Both the position numbers and the translations under genes were made by a program. From the NCBI GenBank assembly GCA_040391785.1, contig JBEBXH010000015.1:19411-83410 (forward strand): a DNA stretch of 64,000 nt. Reading direction: 5' to 3'. This document shows positions 41,657-50,624 of the stretch, in pieces. Under the pieces are notes generated by a model, which was given only the letters and a program-made list of their open reading frames with translations, ran no database searches and was not told the origin of the DNA. The DNA comes from UBA5239 sp040391785 (lineage in GTDB: Bacteria > Verrucomicrobiota > Lentisphaeria > Victivallales > Victivallaceae). Every line of letters begins with the position of its first letter. Positions within the stretch are counted from its first letter, which is position 1.

Positions 41657-42765
41657 AATGTCAACTCCTGTTTTTTATTGATTGATATGGATGGAGATAT
41701 GCTGCCCGAGGTTGTCCCCTGCTTCAATTGTCCTTGGATGGTCAGGAATTCCGGTTTGCCGTCATTGCCGCCGGCCAGCAGCTGCAGCATCCGTTGAAGA
41801 GCTGTTTTCAATAACCGGTCTTCGTCATGCACCAGCGAAGTATAGAACGGATTGTACCCGTAATTACTGGTACTGCAGATCAACGACACATCGCCGGGAA
41901 TCCTCAACCCCAACTGCTTCAGCTGGTTGCTCAACTCATCGGCGGCCCATTGCGGACACAAAATCGCACTCGGCGGCGAATCCAGATTGAAATAATAATT
42001 CACCGTGTTACGTACAAACCGCGTCACCGAATCCTGCCCGGTCTGCTTCCGGATATTTTCCGGCAGCTCGGCCACATGAAACAGCGCCGGATCATAATCG
42101 TTCCCCATTTCTTCCATGAATATGTTCTGGACCAACTCCAGGTGCGAGTGGTAATCCGAACTGCGGCAATATTCCAGTCGGGCTATCCGCCGGTGCCCGA
42201 GTTTCCGCAAATAATTCAATACCTGTTGAAACTCCCGGCGATGGTCATAGTCCACACTGTCCAGCCACGGCAAATCAGGGCGCCGGTTGCAGGATACCAT
42301 CGGAATCTCCTCATGCCGTAAACGCTCCGCCACCTGCTTCGTCAACGTGGAATAACAAAAAATCAATCCGTCTACTGGAAACTGGGAAAAAATATCCCTG
42401 TTCTTCAGATACAAACTCGGATGAAATGCAATCGACAAAAGCTGGTAACCCGATTTTTCCGCCAGTGGATTCAGATTGTTCAACACCGAATCACGAATGA
42501 CTAAATGATTGAAACCAATCAGTCCAATCATATGATACACCGGCCGCTGCCGCAGGTCATCCCGGTTAACAAACGTACCTCGCGTTCCCTCAATCCGCAG
42601 CAACCCTTTGTCACGCAGAATATGAACCGCTTTGGTCATGGTCGCCTGATGCACTCCAAATCTCCGGCATAGCGGCACCAATCCGGGCAAGCGGCCGGAG
42701 AGATTATTCTCCATGATATAATCTTCCAGTTTTCTGCTCAATTCCCGGTAAATCGGCGTAATCAT
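41653..42765 (-). CDS. GntR-type DNA-binding, LacI-type sensor regulator
   Basis: 370 residues. The N-terminal winged helix is GntR-like (YRELSRKLEDYIMENNLSGRL, FGVHQATMTKAVHILRDKGLL). It is joined to a periplasmic-binding-protein-like sensor of the LacI/GalR kind (YHMIGLIGFNHLVIRDS, DGLIFCYSTLTK, LGHRRIARLEYC, LGLRIPGDVSLICSTSN). This is the AraR-type architecture used for sugar repressors. I chose the ATG at 42765, preceded by AGG and AAGGG; the ATG at 42783 has no ribosome site. It heads the operon with pseudopilin D and is probably autoregulated through the repeats overlapping its promoter. Confidence 0.9.
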   Translation of the reverse strand: MITPIYRELSRKLEDYIMENNLSGRLPGLVPLCRRFGVHQATMTKAVHILRDKGLLRIEGTRGTFVNRDDLRQRPVYHMIGLIGFNHLVIRDSVLNNLNPLAEKSGYQLLSIAFHPSLYLKNRDIFSQFPVDGLIFCYSTLTKQVAERLRHEEIPMVSCNRRPDLPWLDSVDYDHRREFQQVLNYLRKLGHRRIARLEYCRSSDYHSHLELVQNIFMEEMGNDYDPALFHVAELPENIRKQTGQDSVTRFVRNTVNYYFNLDSPPSAILCPQWAADELSNQLKQLGLRIPGDVSLICSTSNYGYNPFYTSLVHDEDRLLKTALQRMLQLLAGGNDGKPEFLTIQGQLKQGTTSGSISPSISINKKQELTL

Positions 42766-42781
42766 GATTACCTGCCCTTTC

Positions 42782-42846
42782 ATCAACTACCATATGTCAA
42801 CGTGTACTTGTTCTTAAATATATCAACTACCACACGTCTATGTCAA
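42782..42846 (-). promoter_or_regulatory. Promoter and duplicated operator of the GntR/LacI operon
   Basis: Minus strand TTGACA (42841-42846), 18-base spacer, TATATT (42817-42822). The 11-mer ATCAACTACCA occurs at 42822-42832, inside the spacer, and again at 42782-42792, just before the start codon, 40 bases away. Both copies are preceded on the minus strand by TTGACATA. Two same-face sites on a strong promoter fit repression by the adjacent regulator. Confidence 0.65.
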
Positions 42847-42882
42847 GTAGCCAAAAACAGGAAAAAATGACTTTTTTTATTT

Positions 42883-43029
42883 TTATACCAATTTTCATTC
42901 AAACATAAACAATGACTTATAATGACTTTGAGATGGCTTGCAATTTTAAACCGCAGGCCGATATGAATATCGGACGAGGATTTAAGAAGGCATATAATGC
43001 CATCTATGTTTGAAAGCGAATTGGTATAA
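42883..43029. repeat. MITE-like palindromic element
   Basis: 25-base terminal inverted repeats (42883-42907 and 43005-43029) match at 22 positions, with ends TTATACCAATT/AATTGGTATAA. The centre holds a second palindrome CCGATATGAATATCGG (42958-42973). No gene is inside. A further TTTGGTATAAT copy follows near 43065. No clear target duplication was seen. Together with short flanks this occupies the 324-base gap 42766-43089. Confidence 0.55.
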
Positions 43030-43089
43030 GGGGTAGGAACCGCCAATGGAATTGCGGAGCGCAAATTTGGTATAATGATTGGTATATTA

Positions 43090-43968
43090 TTACTCGGCCA
43101 CTTCGGCGGCGGCGGATTCGACCGGCTTCTCGACTTTCACGTCAACCGGTTTGGATTTTTCGACCGGTGCGGCTTCCACCGGTTTCACCTCTTCCACCAC
43201 CGGAGCTTCCACCGGTTTGGCTTCTTCCGCAGGCTTGACTTCTTCTTTGACGGGAGCAACTTCCGCGGGTTTGATCTCTTCCACCGGTTTGGTTTCTTCT
43301 ACAGCCGGAGCAACTTCGGCCGGTTTTAATTCTTCTACGACCGCGGCCGGAACGGCTTCCGCAGGTTTGGCTTCTTCTGCGACCGGGGCTTCCACGGCGG
43401 GCTGTTCCGCCGGTTTGACGGGTTCTTCCACGGCGGGAGCTGCGACCGGCTGCGGGTTCAGGCTGATGGTCTCGAGCTTGCCGCTGACCGTCCCGGTGGA
43501 ATCAGTCACGTTAGCCGGATCTTTCAGGAATTTGGCCCGGATGACCCGCATATAGGAACTGTGCGAATGCGCCGAATTGGTATCTTTGCCGATCTGCCCG
43601 TAGGAGGCGAAATCCCGCTCCATCGAGTACCAGAGGGTGTCGCCGGTGCTGTCGTTCCAGACCTGTTCAACGGCTCCGGTGACCACCGATTCCGGCACCA
43701 CCTGATGCGCATAAATATAAACGACATCGGCGCCGACCGCCTCGGCCTTGGCGCGGAGTTTTTCGCAAATCTGGGCTTTGGTGAAGTTGTCGCGCCTTCC
43801 ATATGCCACGCAGCTGCCGACTTCCACGTAATCTTCGGGAATCAGGGTCCGGTCCTCAAAAAGTTTGACGCCGCTGGTGGCCGGATAGATCTGGCCATCG
43901 TATTTGATACTCACGCATCCCGCAATGAAAACCACCGTCAAAATCAATATCGCCGCATATTTCAACAT
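43090..43968 (-). CDS. Lipoprotein with a Pro/Glu/Lys-rich C-terminal repeat
   Basis: 292 residues. The signal ends in the lipobox FIAGC, so the mature protein is lipid-anchored. The N-terminal 150 residues form a folded domain (VGADVVYIYAHQVVPESVV). The C-terminal half is a low-complexity string of KPAE, EEVKP and APVEE units, which should be an extended spacer like the Pro-rich rods of TonB. Such spacers cross the periplasm. The ATG at 43968 lies 10 bases past GGAG; the earlier ATG at 43977 is too close to it. Function unknown. Confidence 0.83.
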   Translation of the reverse strand: MLKYAAILILTVVFIAGCVSIKYDGQIYPATSGVKLFEDRTLIPEDYVEVGSCVAYGRRDNFTKAQICEKLRAKAEAVGADVVYIYAHQVVPESVVTGAVEQVWNDSTGDTLWYSMERDFASYGQIGKDTNSAHSHSSYMRVIRAKFLKDPANVTDSTGTVSGKLETISLNPQPVAAPAVEEPVKPAEQPAVEAPVAEEAKPAEAVPAAVVEELKPAEVAPAVEETKPVEEIKPAEVAPVKEEVKPAEEAKPVEAPVVEEVKPVEAAPVEKSKPVDVKVEKPVESAAAEVAE

Positions 43969-44125
43969 CTTGCACATTCTCCGTATCTAATTTGTTCATC
44001 CTATGAATTTAACACGGCAAAGCCTCATATTCAAGCCAAAAATCGCAAAAACTGCGGTCATGGAGTTGACAATCTCCGCCGATGGATTAGAGTATCTGCA
44101 AATAATTTGCAAAAGGGATAATACC

Positions 44126-45406
44126 ATGATCACCGACAAAGAATTAACCGCTCTCGAAACCGAACTTAACAGTATGAACCCGCAACTGCGCGCCAGCGCG
44201 CTCTCGCAACTGAACGACCTGCGCCTGGCCAAAAAGGTGGCGCTTCAGGACAGCGGCGACCGGCACAACCTGCACTGCCATACGATTTACTCCTACAACG
44301 GTTACAACTATTCTCCCGGCTACATTGCCTGGCTGTCCTGCAAATCCGGCTGGTTCGCCGCCGGAATCGTCGATTTCGACGTGCTCGACGCCGTGGATGA
44401 ATTCCTGAAGGCCTCCAAGCTCCTCAACATCCGGGCCACCTGCGGCATGGAAACCCGCGCCTTCATCAAGGAACTCGCCGACAAAGAGATCAACTCTCCG
44501 GGCGAACCGGGCGTGGCCTACCACATGGGCGTCGGCTTTATTTCCAGCGAAGTACCGGCGGCCGAAGCCGCGTTTGCCGCTTCGCTGAAGCAGACCGCGG
44601 CCGAGCGTACCCGCCACATCGTCAAGCTGGTGAATCCCTTCCTGGCCCCCGCCTCGCTGGACTTTGAGAAAGACGCGGCGGCGCTGACCCCCTGCGGCAA
44701 CGTAACCGAACGCCATGTCTGCTATGCGTACCGCCTGAAAGCCGAAGAAGTCTTCCCCGACAAAGACGCCCGCGCCAAGTTCTGGGCCGAAAAACTGAGC
44801 TGCAGCCTCGAGGACGCCGCCAAGCTGGTCGCCGACCCGGTCAAGCTGGAGGCCCAGATCCGCGCCAAGACCATGAAAAAAGGCGGCCCCGGCTATGTTC
44901 AGGCCAACCCGCAGTCATTCCCGGCGCTGGCCGATATGAATAATTTCGTCGCGGCCTGCGGCGCCATCCCCTGTATCGCCTGGCTGAATGGCGACTCCCC
45001 CGGCGAAGCCGATCCCGCCGCGCTGCTCGATTTGCATATCCAGTACGGCGCGGCCATGCTGAACATCATCCCGGACCGCAACTGGAATTTCAGCGACGCC
45101 GCCGTGCGCGCCAAGCGCATTGCCGAGCTCAATAAAATCATCGACGCGGCCATTGAGCGCAACATGCCGGTCATCGTCGGCACCGAAATGAACGCTCCCG
45201 GCTTGAAGCTGGTGGACGATTTCGCCAGCGAGGCTTTGGCTCCGCACGTGAAAACCTTTGTCGACGGCGCCGCCATCGCCTGCGCCCACACCATCCTGCA
45301 GGCTAAGGGCCAGGGCTACCTGAGCGACTGGGCCAAAACCAATTACCCGGATCTGGCGGAACGCAACAAGTTCTTCGCCGCGTACGGCCGCGAACATACG
45401 TTATGA
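44126..45406 (+). CDS. PHP-domain metallohydrolase
   Basis: 426 residues. The metal-binding start of a PHP domain is clear: DRHNLHCHTIYSYNG with His47, His50 and His52. Then follow GIVDFDVLDAVDEF, the GMETRAF strand and near the end MPVIVGTEMNAPG. PHP proteins hydrolyse phosphoesters (histidinol-phosphate phosphatase, polymerase exonuclease, trehalose-phosphate phosphatase). This one is longer than usual, with a helical insert from about 130-250. AAGGGA lies 7 bases before the ATG; an earlier in-frame ATG at 44003 lacks a ribosome site. The stop overlaps the next start (ATGA). Substrate unknown. Confidence 0.87.
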   Translation: MITDKELTALETELNSMNPQLRASALSQLNDLRLAKKVALQDSGDRHNLHCHTIYSYNGYNYSPGYIAWLSCKSGWFAAGIVDFDVLDAVDEFLKASKLLNIRATCGMETRAFIKELADKEINSPGEPGVAYHMGVGFISSEVPAAEAAFAASLKQTAAERTRHIVKLVNPFLAPASLDFEKDAAALTPCGNVTERHVCYAYRLKAEEVFPDKDARAKFWAEKLSCSLEDAAKLVADPVKLEAQIRAKTMKKGGPGYVQANPQSFPALADMNNFVAACGAIPCIAWLNGDSPGEADPAALLDLHIQYGAAMLNIIPDRNWNFSDAAVRAKRIAELNKIIDAAIERNMPVIVGTEMNAPGLKLVDDFASEALAPHVKTFVDGAAIACAHTILQAKGQGYLSDWAKTNYPDLAERNKFFAAYGREHTL

Positions 45407-46617
45407 TCCGTAAGTTCAGGTATCTGGCGCCGATCGCGGTTCTGGCATTGCTTCTCTATGCCAGGCCGCTTTTTTCCGGTGCTTCGATCCTGAATGTGCT
45501 CCTGCATATCGCGTGCGGCGGCGGGGTATTTTTCCTTGGCCGCCGCCTCGGTTTCCGTTCCATGGTCGCTGCCGGGCTGGCCCTGGTTTTCGTGCTGCAC
45601 CCGCAGCAGGTCGATGTGGTCCTGGCTCCCGGCGGCTGGAAATACATCCTGGCGGCGCTCCTGACGCTGGCCGCGCTGATGTTGCCGCTGATTCACTGGA
45701 AAAAATGGCTGCTGATTCCGGCCGCCGCCGCCGTAACGGTACTCCAATACCTGATCCTTTTCCTGCAGGTCGATTATTTTTTCCTGCCGGTACTGATGGC
45801 GGCGTTCGTCATCATTTATACGCAACGTTTCGACGGACGCAAACTCTGTTTGTGGTGTGTTCCGGCGCTGCTGCCGCTGATTTTCTTTCCGTTCGCGCCG
45901 CTTCAACCGTGGTATATAGTACTGTCGAATTACGGCGTCATGTTCTGGCAGACACTGATTCCGCTGACCATGCCGCCCGGGCTGCTGACCTTTTATTTGA
46001 CGATTCCGGCGCTGGCTTCAATCACCGTATTTACGTCGCTGCGCCGCCCGGCATTCCTGCGCGAATGGCTTCTGCCGTGCCTGGCCTGCATGCTGGCTTC
46101 GCCATTGCTCCTGAGCAGGACGATCAATGAGCCCGGGTATCTGATCCTGTTTTTCATCTGGCTGCCGGCCTTTGCCGCCGTGCAGATTTACTGGCGCGAG
46201 GAATACAAGAAATCGCTGCGGATCGGCATGGCCATTTATATCCTGATCCTGCTGGTGGTCTCGTTCATCCAAACGGGCGCGTGGCTGGAACAGAAGCAGA
46301 TCGACCGGATGACCATCACGGCCATGCGCGACCTTTATCCGGCCCTCGGGCGGGCGATGGAAGCCCAGGACTGGCAACGGGCAATCGGCATCGCCCGGAA
46401 CATACGCCAGAATAGCGGAAATCTGTCGACATTCGAGGATTATCTATACCACGGAATCGCGGAATTTCTGCTGAAAAATTATTCGCAGTCCGAGCAACTC
46501 TTCGCCCAGTCCCTTGAAATTGCGCCGGGCAACGATATCGCAACTGATTATCTGGCCAAAATCCGCGAGTTTACAGGAAAAAATCCAGCACCGTCAGGCT
46601 CCACAGCGGGTAACTGA
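45403..46617 (+). CDS. Polytopic membrane protein, TMTC/O-mannosyltransferase-like
   Basis: 404 residues with about 9-10 predicted membrane helices in the first 310 residues and a short soluble C-terminal helical tail (FLLKNYSQSEQLFAQSLEIAP) resembling a TPR. This layout is like TMTC-type membrane proteins with C-terminal TPRs, some of which are glycosyltransferases, but the catalytic DD or DE loop is not evident. ATGA overlap with the PHP gene means coupled translation. It converges with the asparagine-synthase-like gene and the two coding ends overlap by 47 bases. Confidence 0.8.
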   Translation: MIRKFRYLAPIAVLALLLYARPLFSGASILNVLLHIACGGGVFFLGRRLGFRSMVAAGLALVFVLHPQQVDVVLAPGGWKYILAALLTLAALMLPLIHWKKWLLIPAAAAVTVLQYLILFLQVDYFFLPVLMAAFVIIYTQRFDGRKLCLWCVPALLPLIFFPFAPLQPWYIVLSNYGVMFWQTLIPLTMPPGLLTFYLTIPALASITVFTSLRRPAFLREWLLPCLACMLASPLLLSRTINEPGYLILFFIWLPAFAAVQIYWREEYKKSLRIGMAIYILILLVVSFIQTGAWLEQKQIDRMTITAMRDLYPALGRAMEAQDWQRAIGIARNIRQNSGNLSTFEDYLYHGIAEFLLKNYSQSEQLFAQSLEIAPGNDIATDYLAKIREFTGKNPAPSGSTAGN

Positions 46618-48316
46618 AATCCGCCTCGCGCCGCTGGTGCGCATCGATCATTTTCTGCAGTTCGTCCTTCTTGAAATAATTCGATTTCACCAGATTGCCC
46701 TCCAGCAAATGCGCACACATGAGCTCGTGCCAGGGACCGCGCAGCCATTCGCCCACGGGCACGCCGAATCCCTTTTTGCGCTGAGTGGCGATCTGCGCGG
46801 GGATGAATTCCGGAAACGCAATTTTCAGAATATGCTTGCGCGAAACGCCGCTCTGCTTGAATTTGAGCGGCAGCGTCATGGCAAAATCCATCACGTCGTT
46901 GTCGAGAAATGGAGCGAGCCCGCTGATGCCGGCGCCGTCGGCGGCAATCGCGGCCTTGGGCAGGACGTCGCCCGGCATGTAGGTGCGCATATCGACTTCC
47001 TGCATCCGCTCCACCACGTGTTTGCCGGTGGCGACGAGCTCCGCGTCGTTGATCACCCGGTAAGTCGGGGCGAAGTCGAACTCCGCCAGCTTGCCGTCGT
47101 AAACCCTGCGTCGTTCATCCTCATTGAAGCGGCAGATGATGTCCAGATAGCGCCGCTCCGGCCCGGACGCCAGAACACGGCAGGTGCGGAGCAAACGCCC
47201 TCCCCTGCTCCGCTCATTACCGCCTTTCGGCAGCATGCCTGCCGCTGCTTTGAACAGCCCGCGCGGTACGAATTTCGCGTAATCCGCGTAACGCATCACC
47301 AGATACCGCTCGTACCCGGCAAAGAGCTCGTCCGCCGCGTCGCCATTGAAAGCTGCTGCCATATTCTCCTCTTTCGCCCAACGGCACAGCAGATGCGTCG
47401 GCAGCAAAGACGCGTCGGCATATGGTTCCCCGTAGGCTTGTACCAATTCCTCGAACAGCCGGAAATTATCCGCCTGCACCACCTTGACCCGGTGATCCAG
47501 CTGATAACCCAGCTCATGATTGATTGTATTGACCGCAAATTCCGCCCGGTCGCGCTCGTCGTATTCCGGCTGCTCGAACCCCATGGTCAGGGCCGGCAGC
47601 GGATAACCGGTATTCTTCGCCGCCAGCGCGGTGACGATCGTGGAGTCGAGCCCCCCGGAGAGCAGCGCGGCGTAGTGCCCGGACGCCGGAATCCGTCTTT
47701 TGACCGCTTTTTCCACCAGTCCGCGCAGCTGTTCCGCCGCGACTCCGATGGTTATTCCCCGGTTGATCCGTGAAAAATCCGGTACCCAGTAATCGGCCAG
47801 ATGCATGGATTTATCCTGCAGCGACACGGTCAGAACCGCCCCCGGCCGCATTTTCCAGACCTCACGGTACAGCGTCCGCGGCGAGGGAACGTACTGCAAT
47901 GCGAGGTAATCGTGAAGCGATTGCAAATCGATCTCGCGCGGCATGGCCGGGAACTGCTTGAGCCGCCCCAGCGTATGGGCGAATGCAAAGCACTCCCCGG
48001 TTTTGAAATAAAACAGCGGCATCGCTCCCAGCCGGTCGCGGGCCAGCATGACGCACCGTTTGTCCTCGTCGAACACCGCCACGGCAAAGGCCCCATTGAC
48101 CTTGCCCAGGAAATTCAAACTGCCGCCTTCCAGATATTTCCGCAGAATCGCCTCGGCCGGTGACTCCGCCTGCGGCACCAGTTCTTCAAGATTGAAGAAA
48201 CTGCCGCAGAAGAACACCGTAATTCCGGATTCCGCATCCGTCCTGACCGAGCCGCCATTGAACACCGGCTGCCCCTCATCGAAACGGATCGCACCGTCAT
48301 ACCGATTCATATTCAT
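46571..48316 (-). CDS. Asparagine synthase-like protein without the glutaminase cysteine
   Basis: 581 residues. The synthetase half is typical: the PP-loop SGGLDS at 220-225, then AAFNGDAADELFAGYERY and GAGISGLAPFLDNDVMDFA. The N-terminal glutaminase half keeps its fold (VNGAFAVAVFDEDKRCVMLARDRLGAMPLFY) but starts MNMNRYDGAIRF and lacks the MCGI motif whose Cys2 is the amidotransferase nucleophile. No in-frame MCGI lies upstream. It may use ammonia or a different nucleophile, like beta-lactam synthetases and other AsnB-like amide-forming enzymes. It lies downstream of the deacetylase and kinase genes, separated by a terminator. Confidence 0.88.
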   Translation of the reverse strand: MNMNRYDGAIRFDEGQPVFNGGSVRTDAESGITVFFCGSFFNLEELVPQAESPAEAILRKYLEGGSLNFLGKVNGAFAVAVFDEDKRCVMLARDRLGAMPLFYFKTGECFAFAHTLGRLKQFPAMPREIDLQSLHDYLALQYVPSPRTLYREVWKMRPGAVLTVSLQDKSMHLADYWVPDFSRINRGITIGVAAEQLRGLVEKAVKRRIPASGHYAALLSGGLDSTIVTALAAKNTGYPLPALTMGFEQPEYDERDRAEFAVNTINHELGYQLDHRVKVVQADNFRLFEELVQAYGEPYADASLLPTHLLCRWAKEENMAAAFNGDAADELFAGYERYLVMRYADYAKFVPRGLFKAAAGMLPKGGNERSRGGRLLRTCRVLASGPERRYLDIICRFNEDERRRVYDGKLAEFDFAPTYRVINDAELVATGKHVVERMQEVDMRTYMPGDVLPKAAIAADGAGISGLAPFLDNDVMDFAMTLPLKFKQSGVSRKHILKIAFPEFIPAQIATQRKKGFGVPVGEWLRGPWHELMCAHLLEGNLVKSNYFKKDELQKMIDAHQRREADFSYPLWSLTVLDFFL

Positions 48317-48409
48317 ATCATACCTGTTGTTTTCTGATCGTCTGCACCTATCTGAAAAGCAAATCGCATGCCAGAATTTATCCTGCTCAGAATCCGGTCC
48401 GTACCGACA

Positions 48410-48445
48410 AAATTGTAATCGCCCGAGCCGGGCAAATTACAATTT
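48410..48445 (-). terminator. Strong hairpin terminator after the deacetylase gene
   Basis: AAATTGTAAT, then GCCCG, loop AGC, CGGGC and ATTACAATTT form a long stem with a one/two-base bulge. It lies 16 bases past the deacetylase stop. On both strands it is followed by T-rich sequence, so it could terminate in either direction. Confidence 0.8.
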
Positions 48446-48461
48446 CGTAAAAGCTGGCCGC

Positions 48462-49253
48462 TTACAGATTTCTGGTTTCGCCCGGCTCGACCTTGACGGT
48501 TTCGCCTTCCACATTCAGCCAGACCGGCATGGCGGTCGGGTTGTAAACTTTGTCGCAAACCGCGGTAAATACCAGATTCCGGAGCGCCGCCATATAATTA
48601 TAAATCTCGATATTGGTCGCGTACCAGATATCGTCATGATGCGCAATGGCCGCGCAGAACTTCTCGATCAGATCCCAGTTGCAGTTGCGTTCGAATTCGT
48701 ACGAATGGCCCCAGACGTAGAACAAAGAGAAATTGTGATGCGACTCCTTGAAGATCTCGGCTTTGGTCAGGATGTCTTCGCGGTGGTGACAGGTCGGGTG
48801 CCACTCCAGCCAGTTGTCCGGCATCCCGAAGCGCCCGGTACTGATGGTGGTACGGCAATAAACAATATCCGCGGCATCCAGCGTTTTCTTGACTTCGGTG
48901 CTGTAAGTCCCCATGGGATAAGACATACCGCGCACCGGATACCCCATCAGTTCCTCCAGCACCTTGCGGTCCTCCGTCACCTGATTCAAGGCCGCGATCT
49001 TCGGTACCCGCTCGAGAAACGGATGCGTGTAGCTGTGGCAGGAAATTTCATGCCCCTTGTAAAGCTCTTTGTATTCCTCGGCCGGAATGCGGTTTCCCTT
49101 GCCGATCAGCCCGGCATTGACATGGAAACTTCCTTTGATGTCGAATTTATTGAAAATCTTGATCAACTGCCGGTCTTCGACCACGCCATCGTCATAGCTC
49201 ATGGTCAGGGCCTTCCGGCGTCCTGCGGGAAATTGGAAAAGTACATTCTTCAT
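48462..49253 (-). CDS. Polysaccharide deacetylase (CE4/NodB family)
   Basis: 263 residues. The NodB motifs are TMSYDDGVVEDRQLI (the catalytic Asp pair) and HEISCHSYTHPF, which supplies the metal-binding H-x3-H. A later WHPTCHHREDI and FYVWGHSYEFE supply further active-site strands. CE4 enzymes remove N- or O-acetyl groups from chitin oligomers, peptidoglycan or xylan. No signal peptide is present when translation starts at the ATG 49253 (AAAGGA upstream), so the enzyme should act inside on sugar oligomers or precursors. It follows the kinase gene by 17 bases. Confidence 0.9.
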   Translation of the reverse strand: MKNVLFQFPAGRRKALTMSYDDGVVEDRQLIKIFNKFDIKGSFHVNAGLIGKGNRIPAEEYKELYKGHEISCHSYTHPFLERVPKIAALNQVTEDRKVLEELMGYPVRGMSYPMGTYSTEVKKTLDAADIVYCRTTISTGRFGMPDNWLEWHPTCHHREDILTKAEIFKESHHNFSLFYVWGHSYEFERNCNWDLIEKFCAAIAHHDDIWYATNIEIYNYMAALRNLVFTAVCDKVYNPTAMPVWLNVEGETVKVEPGETRNL

Positions 49254-49270
49254 ATTTCGAATCCTTTGTT

Positions 49271-50542
49271 TTATCGGACAAAAAACATCCACAATATTCC
49301 TGCCGCCGCCGCCATGATCAAAATCGCGATCACCACATACAGCAGCGTTTTCGGCTTCTTCTTTTTGAATTGTATTCTGGGCGGAGCCACCACGGGCGCC
49401 ACCTGCCGCGGCGGCGGTTCGGCGACCGGGGCCGCAGCTTTGATCTCGGCTTCGGCGGCTTTGGCCGCGGGGGCGGTCACATGCGCGGGCAAGGGCTGGG
49501 AGATATTCATCCGGATCGGGGCCCTCGGCGACGAAACCGCAACTTTGCCGGGCTCGCCGCGTTCATTGAAAATCCGGCCGACCGGGGAGCGCCCTTCCAG
49601 CACCAGCTCGATGTCGGCAATCACATAATCCCATGAAGTGTGCCGGTCCTTGGGCGATTTCGCGGTCATGATCTCGATCAGCTTGTAACACGGCAGCGAC
49701 ATGCCGGAGCCCAACCCGTCCAGCCGGGGAAACGGCGCATTCAGCTGCATTTTCAACGTTTCCTCCACCGTCGCACCCTTGAACGGCAATATCCCCATAA
49801 TCAGCTGGAACAACGTGATCCCGAGCGAATAAATATCCACATGGAAATCGATACCGTCCTCGGCCCGGACCTGTTCGGGGCTGATATATTCGGGGGTCCC
49901 GCAAAGGTCATCGCCGCCGTTCAGCCCCCGCTCGGTATCGATGATCTTGGAAATACCGAAATCCATCAGCCGGAGGTTGCCGTTTACATCGATCATGATA
50001 TTCGCCGGCTTGATGTCGCGGTGGATCATCCGGTGGGTGTTCCAGGCATAGCGCAGCGCCTCCGCCACCGATTTGGCAATCTTCAACGCCTCGCGCTCCG
50101 GGATCCGGCGGTCGGTTTTCAAACGGTTGTTCAGCTCCACGCCATCAACATAGGAAGTGGCCAGGTAATAGAAATCCCCGACCTGCCCCGCCGAATACGC
50201 CATCACGATATTCGGATGCTCCAGCTTGCCGGACATGGTGGCTTCGGCCAGGAAACGGTGGATAAAACGTTCGTTGACCACCAGGCGCGGATGCAGGATT
50301 TTCAGCGCCACTTTCCGCCCCAGTGTTTTCTGCTCGGAGAGCCATACCTCCCCCATGCCACCGGAGCCGATTTTGCGGATCAATACGAACTCGCCGAGCT
50401 CCAGGCCGCCGCTGAGCCCCGGGATCGGTACGGTCGCCGTCGCGCCGCATCCGGGGCAAACGACTTCGCGCCCCGCCAGTGAATCCGGTGCGGTTATTTC
50501 TTTGCGGCATTTGCCGCAGCTAAAACTGATTTCATACGCCAT
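49271..50542 (-). CDS. Tail-anchored Ser/Thr protein kinase with zinc ribbon
   Basis: 423 residues. An N-terminal zinc ribbon (Cys9, Cys12, Cys29, Cys32) precedes a Hanks-type kinase. The glycine loop is GSGGMGEV (59-66), the catalytic lysine lies in VALKILHP (Lys81), HRD is at 174-176 and DFG at 194-196, followed by GTPEYISPEQ. All catalytic residues are present, so it should be active. A Pro/Ala-rich linker follows, and one membrane helix forms the very C-terminus (LLYVVIAILIMAAAAGILWMFF). This puts the kinase in the cytoplasm with nothing outside to sense, so the zinc ribbon may be the sensor or recruiter. GAGG precedes the ATG. Confidence 0.94.
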   Translation of the reverse strand: MAYEISFSCGKCRKEITAPDSLAGREVVCPGCGATATVPIPGLSGGLELGEFVLIRKIGSGGMGEVWLSEQKTLGRKVALKILHPRLVVNERFIHRFLAEATMSGKLEHPNIVMAYSAGQVGDFYYLATSYVDGVELNNRLKTDRRIPEREALKIAKSVAEALRYAWNTHRMIHRDIKPANIMIDVNGNLRLMDFGISKIIDTERGLNGGDDLCGTPEYISPEQVRAEDGIDFHVDIYSLGITLFQLIMGILPFKGATVEETLKMQLNAPFPRLDGLGSGMSLPCYKLIEIMTAKSPKDRHTSWDYVIADIELVLEGRSPVGRIFNERGEPGKVAVSSPRAPIRMNISQPLPAHVTAPAAKAAEAEIKAAAPVAEPPPRQVAPVVAPPRIQFKKKKPKTLLYVVIAILIMAAAAGILWMFFVR

Positions 50543-50574
50543 TGCATTTCCTCATGGACTGATTGTCTGGTATT

Positions 50575-50602
50575 ACTATATCAATCCAGCTGGAAAATGC
50601 AA
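50575..50602 (-). promoter_or_regulatory. Promoter for the kinase-deacetylase operon
   Basis: Minus strand TTGCAT (50597-50602), 16-base spacer, TATAGT (50575-50580), about 33 bases before the kinase start codon. Confidence 0.45.
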
Positions 50603-50624
50603 GATTTCGATTGTCAATCAATTG

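Noticed and set aside
42843..43064. Small protein gene in the palindromic element
   Set aside because: The frame runs across the inverted repeats with no ribosome site and no protein-like composition.
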